Origin: Bacteroidota bacterium
Lineage (GTDB): Bacteria > Bacteroidota > Ignavibacteria > UBA10030
DNA length: 6,536 nt
NCBI GenBank assembly: GCA_025455125.1
Contig: JALONE010000153.1
Coordinates: 1-6,536, forward strand
Reading direction: 5' to 3'
How positions within the stretch are numbered: position 1 is the first letter of the stretch; each line of letters opens with the position of its first letter. The position numbers and the translations under genes are program-made. Under the pieces are notes generated by a model. It did not search any database. It saw nothing but the letters and a program-made list of their open reading frames with translations, and was not told the DNA's origin. This document shows, in pieces, positions 1 through 5,876 of the stretch.

Positions 1-672
1 CGCGAGCCCGTCGCGAAATCCTTGACGGATGAGATACATCCGAATGAACGTCCATGCAGGACGCACGAGGATGTCACTCATGCGAAATCGCACGCTCCGA
101 TGAACAAGCTCATCCGCCGCAAGCGACGTGTAACGATTGAACTTCTCGAAATAGTGAAACAGGTCGGGATCCGTGTAATGGAGCAGGTCGGACTTGAGGT
201 GCTCCACCTGGCCGTCCAACTCCAATCGCTCGTGCACCTTATGCAGCGTGAAGCGGCCCTTCGACCTTCGAAACAGGCGCGTCACTCGTCCCGGATACCA
301 ACCACAATGGTAGATCCAGCGGCCAAGGAAGTTCGCACGCCGCGGCATCGTGTACCCTGCGACCGACGCCCGGGCTTCGGCCAACGCTTCCTTCAGTTCC
401 GTCGTCAGTTCCGGCGTGGGCCGTTCGTCGGCATCGATCCACAGAATCCAGTCGCTGTGCGCCTGCTGTAAACCGAAGTTCTTCGCCTCGCCGAATCCAT
501 CCCAGGGCCGTTCGAAGACTTGCGCACCTGCCGCCGCTGCCAAGGCAACCGTCTTGTCGGTGCTCCCAGAATCCACAACGATCCGCTCGTCGGTCCAGGC
601 GACGCTCGCAAGGCATTCAGCGATGTTCCGTTCTTCATTTTTCGTGATGATGAGCGCTGAAACGGTCGGCAC
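1..672 (-). CDS. Family 2 glycosyltransferase, WaaE/KdtX-like (3' end cut by window edge)
   Basis: Transfers a sugar from a nucleotide-sugar donor, probably in the cytoplasm or at the inner membrane face, for lipopolysaccharide core or a related surface glycan. The 224 visible residues start VPTVSALIITKNEERNI, the usual first strand of a GT-A fold. They continue with VVDSGSTDKT (D34, nucleotide contact), an EAKNFG segment at 62-67 and the metal-binding DxD as WIDADE (79-83). A later HKVHERL (144-150) is the kind of motif seen in WaaE/KdtX-like enzymes. The last visible residues, YLIRQGFRDGLA, resemble the stretch that leads into a short hydrophobic C-terminus in this group, so I infer a few tens of residues are missing. 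The GTG at 672 is chosen because GAGG lies six bases upstream and the family N-terminus begins right there. It follows the leuS stop by 12 bases, so the two are probably co-transcribed. The GT2 fold is secure; the exact acceptor is not. Confidence 0.9.
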   Translation of the reverse strand, partial: MPTVSALIITKNEERNIAECLASVAWTDERIVVDSGSTDKTVALAAAAGAQVFERPWDGFGEAKNFGLQQAHSDWILWIDADERPTPELTTELKEALAEARASVAGYTMPRRANFLGRWIYHCGWYPGRVTRLFRRSKGRFTLHKVHERLELDGQVEHLKSDLLHYTDPDLFHYFEKFNRYTSLAADELVHRSVRFRMSDILVRPAWTFIRMYLIRQGFRDGLA

Positions 673-679
673 GCAGGAC

Positions 680-683
680 CTCG
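680..683 (-). promoter_or_regulatory. Shine-Dalgarno GAGG for the glycosyltransferase GTG start
   Basis: On the minus strand GAGG sits just after the leuS stop codon (685-687), with six bases before the GTG at 672. This spacing supports the GTG as the true start. No ATG fits the family N-terminus here. Confidence 0.6.
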
Positions 684-684
684 C

Positions 685-3267
685 TTATCCGGCAACGACA
701 ATGTTGACAAGCTTGTCTGGAACGACGATCTTCTTGACGATCTTCTTCCCGTCCGTGTACTTCCGCACGTTCTCGTCCGCGAATGCCAATGCCTCCAGCT
801 GCGTCGCCGCTGTTCCGGCGGGAACGATGATCTTCGCCCGGACCTTTCCGTTGATCTGGACCACGATCTCCAGGGAGGATTCAGCCGCCTTCGCCGGATC
901 AAAGGCCGGCCACGGTTCATACGCAAGCGAATGGGAGTGACCGAGTTTCTGCCAGAGCTCTTCCGCCAGATGAGGCGCAAACGGCGCGAGCAGAAGCACG
1001 AACGGTTCAAGCACAGCGCGCGGTCGTGCGTCGAGTTTCATCATCTCATTCACAAAGATCATCATCTGCGAGATCGCCGTGTTGAAGCGAAGGCTTTCGA
1101 TATCCGCGCCGACCTTCTGCACGGTCTGATGATACAATCGCTCCGTTGCTTCCGTCGGCGCGTCATCGACGATGTTCGATGCAAGCGTCCCTTCCTCCGT
1201 CACGTAGAGCCGCCACGCGCGATTGAGGAACCGAAACACCCCTTCGACACCGCGCGTGCTCCAGGGCTTCATCTCTTCCAGCGGTCCCATGAACATCTCA
1301 AACAATCGCATCGCATCGGCGCCATATTCCTGGACCACGTCATCAGGATTGACAACGTTGCCGCGGGACTTGGACATCTTGCGGGAGTCTTCGCCAAGAA
1401 TGATCCCCTGATGCCGCAGCCGTGTGAAGGGCTCCTTCGTGCTGACATGTCCAAGATCGAAGAGCACCTTATGCCAGAACCGTGCGTACATCAGATGCAG
1501 CACCGCATGTTCCGAGCCTCCGACATACAGGTCGATCGGCATCCAGCGTCGTTCCTTCGCAGGATCAACGAACGCCGAATCGTTCTTCGGATCGATGTAT
1601 CGGAGATAGTACCAACACGATCCGGCCCATTGCGGCATCGTATTCGTTTCGCGTCTTCCCTTCCGTCCTGTCCCGGGATCGGTGACATTCACCCATTCCG
1701 TCGCCAACGCAAGAGGCGATTCCGTCGTTCCGCTTGGCTGGAACTTCGCGAGTTCCGGCAACTTGAGAGGAAGGTCCTTCACATCCAGCGTATCCATTGT
1801 GCCGTCTTCCCAGTGGACGATGGGAATCGGCTCTCCCCAGTATCGTTGACGGGAGAACAGCCAATCTCGGAGTTTGAACTGGATGGTCCCCTTTCCGAGA
1901 TTCTTCTTTTCAAGCCATTCTGTGATGGTCCGCTTTGCATCGGGGGTCTTCTGACCGTTGAGGGACACCTCGCTGCCTGCCGAGTTGATCGCGATTCCAT
2001 CGTCGATGAAGCATTCAGGCGCGCCCGCTCCGCCATCGACAACCTTGATGATCTCGAGACCGAACGTCCTGGCGAATGCCATATCACGCTCGTCGTGTCC
2101 CGGGACGGCCATGATGGCGCCGGTTCCGTATCCCATCAGAACGTAGTCGGCGATCCAGACGGGAATGTCCTTCCCGGTCGCGGGATTGACCGCATAGGCG
2201 CCGGTGAAGACCCCGGTCTTGTCCTTCTCGGTGCCCCGCTCCAATTCGCTCTTCAACGCCGTTGCGTTGCGATATTCCGCCACCTGTTCACGCATCGCCG
2301 GAGAAGTGATCGCATCGACCAGCGGATGCTCCGGAGCCAGAACCATGTATGTGGCACCGAAGAGCGTGTCCGGACGAGTCGTGAACACTTTGAGAGATTC
2401 CTGGATACCCTTGATCGCAAATCGGATCTCCGCCCCCTCCGAGCGTCCGATCCAATTTCGTTGCTGCTCAAGCGTGGACGTTGGCCAATCGAGGTCCTTC
2501 GCATCCTCCAGCAGGCGTTCCGCATAGGCGGTGATCCGCATCATCCACTGCTTCATGGGTCGGCGTTCGACCGTGTATCCTTTTTCCGTCCATTCGGCGA
2601 CCTCCTCGTTCGCCAACACGGTCCCGAGCGCCTCGCACCAGTTCACGGGGATCTCCGCAAGGTAGGCGAGCCGATACTCGGCCAAGACATCGTGTTGCTG
2701 TTTAGCTGTCATCGCCTTCCATTCATCGGCCGTGAACGACCGTTCGCCAGCAAGCTGCGATGTGCCGGATGTCTCAAGTTCCCGGCGAAGCGTTTCGATC
2801 GGACGGGCTCTTCGCGCACGCGCGTCGTACCACGCATTGTAGATCTGCATGAAGATCCACTGCGTCCACTTGTAGTAGCCGGGATCGGTCGTGTTGACCT
2901 CACGTTGCCAGTCGTAGCTCAATCCCAGCATCTTGATCTGTCGGCGGAAGGTGTCGATATTCCGTTCGGTGGTAATGCGGGGATGGATGTTCGTTTGCAT
3001 CGCGTACCGTTCGGCGGGAAGCCCGAACGCATCCCAGCCCATCGGATGCAGAACGGAATATCCGCGCATGCGCTTGTATCGGCACAGGATGTCCGTTGCC
3101 GTATAACCTTCCGGGTGGCCAACGTGAAGGCCGGCTCCGGACGGATACGGAAACATATCGAGGACGTAGAGCTTCTGACGCGTTTCGTCGTCGTGAACGC
3201 GAAACGTCTGTTGTTCATCCCAATACGCCTGCCACTTCTGCTCAACCGCGAGAAAATCGTATTTCAT
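685..3267 (-). CDS. leuS: Leucyl-tRNA synthetase (LeuRS), class Ia
   Basis: Charges tRNA-Leu with leucine using ATP in the cytoplasm; essential for translation. The 860-residue product is close to the usual bacterial length and looks intact. Visible signatures, in order: the HIGH box as HVGH (48-51) after MFPYPSGAG; the CP1 editing domain with its threonine-rich TTRPDT (296-301) and GTGAIMAVPGHDERD (381-395), where D392 matches the conserved editing aspartate; the catalytic GSCWYYLRY region (549-557); the KMSKS loop (630-634); and an anticodon-binding and C-terminal domain ending in VQINGKVRAKI. An extra segment lies at about 147-198. The zinc-module region (211-240) has one cysteine (C211) and so lacks a zinc-binding cluster there. 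The ATG at 3267 is chosen over a longer frame from 3342 because MKYDFLAVEQKWQ is the family start and the longer form would overlap the upstream gene. AAGGA lies 10 bases upstream of the ATG. Confidence 0.98.
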   Translation of the reverse strand: MKYDFLAVEQKWQAYWDEQQTFRVHDDETRQKLYVLDMFPYPSGAGLHVGHPEGYTATDILCRYKRMRGYSVLHPMGWDAFGLPAERYAMQTNIHPRITTERNIDTFRRQIKMLGLSYDWQREVNTTDPGYYKWTQWIFMQIYNAWYDARARRARPIETLRRELETSGTSQLAGERSFTADEWKAMTAKQQHDVLAEYRLAYLAEIPVNWCEALGTVLANEEVAEWTEKGYTVERRPMKQWMMRITAYAERLLEDAKDLDWPTSTLEQQRNWIGRSEGAEIRFAIKGIQESLKVFTTRPDTLFGATYMVLAPEHPLVDAITSPAMREQVAEYRNATALKSELERGTEKDKTGVFTGAYAVNPATGKDIPVWIADYVLMGYGTGAIMAVPGHDERDMAFARTFGLEIIKVVDGGAGAPECFIDDGIAINSAGSEVSLNGQKTPDAKRTITEWLEKKNLGKGTIQFKLRDWLFSRQRYWGEPIPIVHWEDGTMDTLDVKDLPLKLPELAKFQPSGTTESPLALATEWVNVTDPGTGRKGRRETNTMPQWAGSCWYYLRYIDPKNDSAFVDPAKERRWMPIDLYVGGSEHAVLHLMYARFWHKVLFDLGHVSTKEPFTRLRHQGIILGEDSRKMSKSRGNVVNPDDVVQEYGADAMRLFEMFMGPLEEMKPWSTRGVEGVFRFLNRAWRLYVTEEGTLASNIVDDAPTEATERLYHQTVQKVGADIESLRFNTAISQMMIFVNEMMKLDARPRAVLEPFVLLLAPFAPHLAEELWQKLGHSHSLAYEPWPAFDPAKAAESSLEIVVQINGKVRAKIIVPAGTAATQLEALAFADENVRKYTDGKKIVKKIVVPDKLVNIVVAG

Positions 3268-3294
3268 CGAATGATTATCCTTGGAAACGAGGGC

Positions 3295-3323
3295 AATGTA
3301 GCAAAACAGTGCGGTTTTATCAA
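3295..3323 (-). promoter_or_regulatory. Possible sigma70-type promoter for leuS
   Basis: On the minus strand TTGATA (3318-3323) is followed after exactly 17 bases by TACATT (3295-3300). These match the -35 and -10 consensus at 5/6 and 4/6 positions. The -35 overlaps the TGA stop of the preceding phosphatase gene (3320-3322). Initiation would fall near 3288, giving a leader of about 20 bases. It would let leuS be expressed apart from the signalling genes. This is a pattern match only, and if the host is Bacteroidota its main promoter consensus may differ. Confidence 0.4.
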
Positions 3324-4579
3324 CGCGGTTCCGACCCGACACGCTTCTTCAAGACGAGCATCGTCAGGTCGTCTGACTGCGGTTCCTCACCGGTGTGTTT
3401 GAGGACTGCCGATCGGATCTCGGCGAGGATCTCAGACGCGGTTCTTTTTGATGAGCGGATAAGCGTTTCGATCAACTGTTCCTCGCCGAATTCCTCGGCT
3501 TTCTCGTTCATCGCTTCGCTCACACCGTCTGTAAACAGCAGAAGCACATCTCCTTCCCCGAGCGTCACGGTCGCGTCGCAATAGGGTGTGGTCGTACTGA
3601 ACACCCCAAGCAACAATCCCCCTTCTTCGAGCCTCTCGATGGTCCCATTTGCCCGAAGAAGGATAGGCGGATTGTGGCCCGCGTTGACGTACTGGAGCGT
3701 TCGCCCATCCTGGCTCAGCACGCCCCAGAAGAATGTGATGAATCGCCCCCCACCTTTCGTATTGCCGAACGTCAGATCATTGATGCGACCCGTCGTCTCG
3801 GGGAGGGAGTGACAATCGGGAGCAAGCGCACGCAGTGCAGCCTGGACGCTCGCCATGAGCAATGCGGCAGGCGTCCCCTTCCCGGACACGTCTCCGATCG
3901 CGAGAACGACCGAAGCGTCCCTTCGCGTCATCATGTCGTAGTAATCACCCCCCACCGCCTTCGAGGGCACGTTGACCGCCGCGGCATCGATCGCCGACAT
4001 GACGGGCAACGCGTCGGGGAGCAACCCCTGCTGGATCTCGCGCGCGATCAGGAGTTCGTCTTCCAACTTCTGCCGCTCGATCCCTTCTTTGAAGAGTCGG
4101 GCGTTTTCAATCGACGTGATCGCAAGATTGCCAAGCGAGAACAGGAATTCAAAATCCTCTGCGGAGTACGTACCACCCCGTAACCGCTCTCCCAGCAGGA
4201 TCACCCCTTTCGAAACGCTTTGCAGGCGCATTGGAACGACTGCCTCGATCCCCGATTGCATAAGCTTGGCAGCAATGAGCCGCGTAGGACGTTGACGGAA
4301 CATCTCCCGCACGGCCATGGTACGCGTGAGACTGCAAAGAGGATCGAGCGCGTCCGAAAGGTCCGACGAAGAGGTCAGGCGCGACGCGACGATCACCGCT
4401 TGATCGTTCTCCCGCAAACAGATGGCGTACTGTTTCGCTCCTATTTGTCCCAGCAAGGCGAACGTCAGGAGCCGGACGACGCGATCCTGATCGAGACCGA
4501 TATTGAATTCCTTGCTCAGATCGAACAGCGTGTTGAGTTCCTGGATCTTCCGGTCGAGTCTGCGGTTCGCATCGCGCAC
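3320..4579 (-). CDS. GAF-SpoIIE serine phosphatase, 3' portion of a frame-disrupted gene
   Basis: PP2C-type serine/threonine phosphatase of the SpoIIE/RsbU group, expected to dephosphorylate a STAS-domain antagonist such as the one encoded upstream. In the 419-residue frame, residues 1-18 form a charged linker (RDANRRLDRKIQELN), 20-165 a GAF sensor domain ending AITSIENARLF, 165-190 a helical linker (IAREIQQGLLP), and 195-412 the phosphatase. Metal-site motifs are present: VGGDYYD (209-215), GDVSGKG (229-235), NAGHNPP (299-305), FTDGVSEA (349-356) and SDDLTMLVL (402-410), so the catalytic domain looks intact. The only start codon near the frame's beginning is GTG at 4579. It has no purine-rich site upstream and lies inside what should be the linker after GAF1. 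I therefore read this as the downstream part of the gene starting at 5016, separated by a frameshift with loss of about 24 residues. Independent translation from the GTG is possible but poorly supported. No transmembrane segment is seen, so it is probably cytoplasmic. Confidence 0.85.
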   Translation of the reverse strand: MRDANRRLDRKIQELNTLFDLSKEFNIGLDQDRVVRLLTFALLGQIGAKQYAICLRENDQAVIVASRLTSSSDLSDALDPLCSLTRTMAVREMFRQRPTRLIAAKLMQSGIEAVVPMRLQSVSKGVILLGERLRGGTYSAEDFEFLFSLGNLAITSIENARLFKEGIERQKLEDELLIAREIQQGLLPDALPVMSAIDAAAVNVPSKAVGGDYYDMMTRRDASVVLAIGDVSGKGTPAALLMASVQAALRALAPDCHSLPETTGRINDLTFGNTKGGGRFITFFWGVLSQDGRTLQYVNAGHNPPILLRANGTIERLEEGGLLLGVFSTTTPYCDATVTLGEGDVLLLFTDGVSEAMNEKAEEFGEEQLIETLIRSSKRTASEILAEIRSAVLKHTGEEPQSDDLTMLVLKKRVGSEPR

Positions 4580-5016
4580 CTGGTCGATGATAAGGAGTAG
4601 GGTTTCTTGCTCAGCCTGGGACCAAGCCCGATGAACCCCACCACCGCCCCATGACTGCTGATCGGGATGACAAGTTGCAGCGCCGTTGCACGTGCCAATT
4701 CCGCCAGCGGTCCCTTCTTCAACTCACGAACACCCCTCACCGTGCGTGGCGGCCGAATCACGGCGAGCTGTTTGAAGGGGACAGGAACATCGATCCCCTT
4801 CGCGGTGATGAGATCGAAAAGGTCATTGGATCGACGCAGCAACACCAGTCCCTTCGACACCAGCATCTTTCCCATCAGCGTGCGAAGCACGGTGTTCAGA
4901 ATGAAGTCGAGGTCGAGGGACGAATTGACGATGGTGCTGAATTCGAACAGCGGGATGAGGTCGGAGAGTTCACGTCCGTCTGAGCGGCTTCGGACGGTTG
5001 CGCGCGGAAGCGCCAT
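4516..5016 (-). CDS. GAF-domain 5' portion of the disrupted SpoIIE phosphatase gene
   Basis: Encodes 166 residues. Residues 1-15 are a basic leader, and about 17-141 are a GAF-like domain (LIPLFEFSTIVNSSLDLDFI, then LQLVIPISSHGAVVGFIGLG). A GAF domain normally goes on from the LSKKPYS-like turn through a final helix ending in IENARL. Here that helix is absent. Residues 142-166 (starting SSTRCAMRTAD) are the downstream phosphatase gene's linker read in the wrong frame, ending at a TGA (4516-4518). The frame overlaps the phosphatase frame by 64 bases. The ATG at 5016 is well supported: GAGGTG lies just upstream and overlaps the stop of the kinase gene, so translation is probably coupled to it. 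The most likely original product is a GAF-GAF-SpoIIE phosphatase sensing an unknown ligand. If translated alone, this fragment would be a truncated GAF domain of doubtful folding. Confidence 0.8.
   Translation of the reverse strand: MALPRATVRSRSDGRELSDLIPLFEFSTIVNSSLDLDFILNTVLRTLMGKMLVSKGLVLLRRSNDLFDLITAKGIDVPVPFKQLAVIRPPRTVRGVRELKKGPLAELARATALQLVIPISSHGAVVGFIGLGPRLSKKPYSLSSTRCAMRTADSTGRSRNSTRCSI
4588..4600 (-). other. Likely deletion/frameshift junction within GAF1
   Basis: In one frame the sequence encodes GLGPRLSKKPYS. Within a few bases the continuing homology moves to the -1 frame as IIDQVRDANRRLDRK. Comparison with the intact second GAF domain of the same protein (TYSAEDFEF through IENARLF) suggests about 24 residues are missing. 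The frame relation requires a loss of 3n+1 bases. The breakpoint is approximate. Confidence 0.6.
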
Positions 5017-5018
5017 GA

Positions 5019-5462
5019 TCACCTCGAAGGTGAGGCGGGAAGGAACTTGACAAGCCGAACGTGATTCCGCTGGCCCGGCTGGAATTGATATTCCACTGTG
5101 TCCATCAGTTTCTTCATTAGGTACACGCCGAGGCCGCCGCGGCGATAGTGGGTCAGATGTTCTTTCAGATCGGGATTGCGCAATGCGGCCGGATCGAATG
5201 ACCGACCGTCGTCGGAGATGATGACCTCGAACTCCCGCCCCTGACGTCCGACCGAGATCTCGATCTGCTTGTCGGAAGCGAACCGATAGGCATGCTTGAT
5301 GATGTTCGTGCATGCTTCATCTACGGCGAGCACGATGTTGGCGACTTCATCTTCGGGGAATCCGTGGGTTCGGGCCTGGCCCGCGACAAACTCCCGGATG
5401 TCGGAAAGGCTTTCCGTGCTGCTCGAGACGATCTTCGATATGGTTTTCGATGCACTGCTCAT
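5019..5462 (-). CDS. RsbW/SpoIIAB-like anti-sigma factor, serine kinase (HATPase)
   Basis: ATP-binding protein of the GHKL fold that, in characterised homologues, phosphorylates its STAS partner on serine and holds a sigma factor or other target when the partner is phosphorylated. The 147-residue product has the full set of ATP-site motifs: N box AVDEACTNIIKHAYR (46-60, with E49 and N53), G1 box SDDGRSFDP (83-91) and G2 box RRGGLGVYLMKKLMD (107-121). No membrane segment or sensor domain is present. It lies 30 bases after the STAS gene and just before the GAF-phosphatase gene, whose ribosome site overlaps this stop. No clear Shine-Dalgarno sequence precedes the ATG at 5462, and no alternative start occurs in frame back to the STAS stop codon, so initiation may depend on the upstream gene's translation. 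The fold is secure; whether the target is a sigma factor is unknown. Confidence 0.92.
   Translation of the reverse strand: MSSASKTISKIVSSSTESLSDIREFVAGQARTHGFPEDEVANIVLAVDEACTNIIKHAYRFASDKQIEISVGRQGREFEVIISDDGRSFDPAALRNPDLKEHLTHYRRGGLGVYLMKKLMDTVEYQFQPGQRNHVRLVKFLPASPSR
5020..5025 (-). promoter_or_regulatory. Shine-Dalgarno GAGGTG for the GAF-domain ORF, overlapping the kinase stop
   Basis: On the minus strand GAGGTGATCATG combines the ribosome site, the TGA stop of the kinase gene (5019-5021) and the ATG at 5016. This decides the start and excludes the longer open frame that extends back to 5313 inside the kinase gene. Confidence 0.65.
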
Positions 5463-5492
5463 GGCTGATACGAACGGGGGTGCAGCACTCCC

Positions 5493-5852
5493 TCAATGCT
5501 TGGTCGTATTCTGGAACTTCGAGATCGCCTCCGACTCATCCTTGTAGATCTCGTACAGGATCGGGAAGCCAAGCAGGTCGAAGACGTTGTAAACCTTCGG
5601 CGTCATGTTCGTCAACTTGATGTCGCCGTTATTCTTGCGTACGTCCTCGATGTACGCCATGAACACACCGAGACCCGCACTGCTGATGTACGAGAGATCC
5701 CGGCAATTGACCACGATGTTGAATTTCTTTGCCCCCAAGAGGCGCTGAAACGCATTCTCCAGGTCGGTCGCCGTATGCGCGTCCAAGTATCCTCTCAGAT
5801 CAAGGATGCTGACCCCCTCTCCGGGGCGTTCCTGGACTTTAAATTCAGTCAT
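5493..5852 (-). CDS. STAS-domain anti-sigma factor antagonist (SpoIIAA/RsbV type)
   Basis: Small cytoplasmic switch protein that binds the partner kinase when unphosphorylated and so frees the kinase's target; phosphatases reactivate it. The 119 residues are one STAS domain, the family's usual size: a first strand VSILDLRGYLDAHTATDLENA (14-34, split here as VSILDLRG and YLDAHTATDLENA), the strand FNIVVNCRDL (44-53), and the phosphorylation loop SYISSAGLG (54-62). By alignment with SpoIIAA (DSSG), S58 is the likely phosphoacceptor, and the preceding aspartate is a serine here (S57). A strong ribosome site, GGAAGGAG, lies 9 bases before the ATG at 5852, and the upstream phosphatase ends 24 bases before that ATG. 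Its position between a phosphatase and a kinase gene supports it as the shared substrate of both. Function is inferred from family and context. Confidence 0.93.
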   Translation of the reverse strand: MTEFKVQERPGEGVSILDLRGYLDAHTATDLENAFQRLLGAKKFNIVVNCRDLSYISSAGLGVFMAYIEDVRKNNGDIKLTNMTPKVYNVFDLLGFPILYEIYKDESEAISKFQNTTKH

Positions 5853-5876
5853 GGTGGTTTGCTCCTTCCTGTCGCA

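Noticed and set aside
239..1010. Open frames on both strands over the glycosyltransferase and the leuS 3' end (239-616, 350-940, 405-1010)
   Set aside because: They are other-frame readings of two well-supported genes and show low-complexity R- or S-rich translations without family motifs.
3267..3342. Longer leuS start at 3342 adding 25 residues
   Set aside because: The extension overlaps the phosphatase gene, and the family's conserved N-terminus begins at the ATG at 3267, which has AAGGA upstream.
931..3402. Very long plus-strand open frame (823 codons) opposite leuS
   Set aside because: It lies almost entirely antisense to an intact leuS with all catalytic motifs. Its translation is rich in R, H, P and L with no recognisable domain, as expected from the complement of a GC-rich gene.
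4588..4615. Programmed -1 ribosomal frameshift joining the two phosphatase frames
   Set aside because: The frame relation fits -1, but I saw no X XXY YYZ slippery heptamer in the right phase (AAACCCT occurs in a different phase). Slippage also would not restore the missing end of GAF1.
5016..5313. Upstream extension of the GAF-domain frame to 5313
   Set aside because: That stretch lies inside the kinase gene in another frame and reads as R/S-rich nonsense. The ATG at 5016 has a strong ribosome site.
5463..5492. Short inverted repeat (GTGC-T-GCAC) between the STAS and kinase genes as a terminator or regulatory hairpin
   Set aside because: The stem is only four base pairs with a one-base loop and no following T-run, so it cannot be supported.
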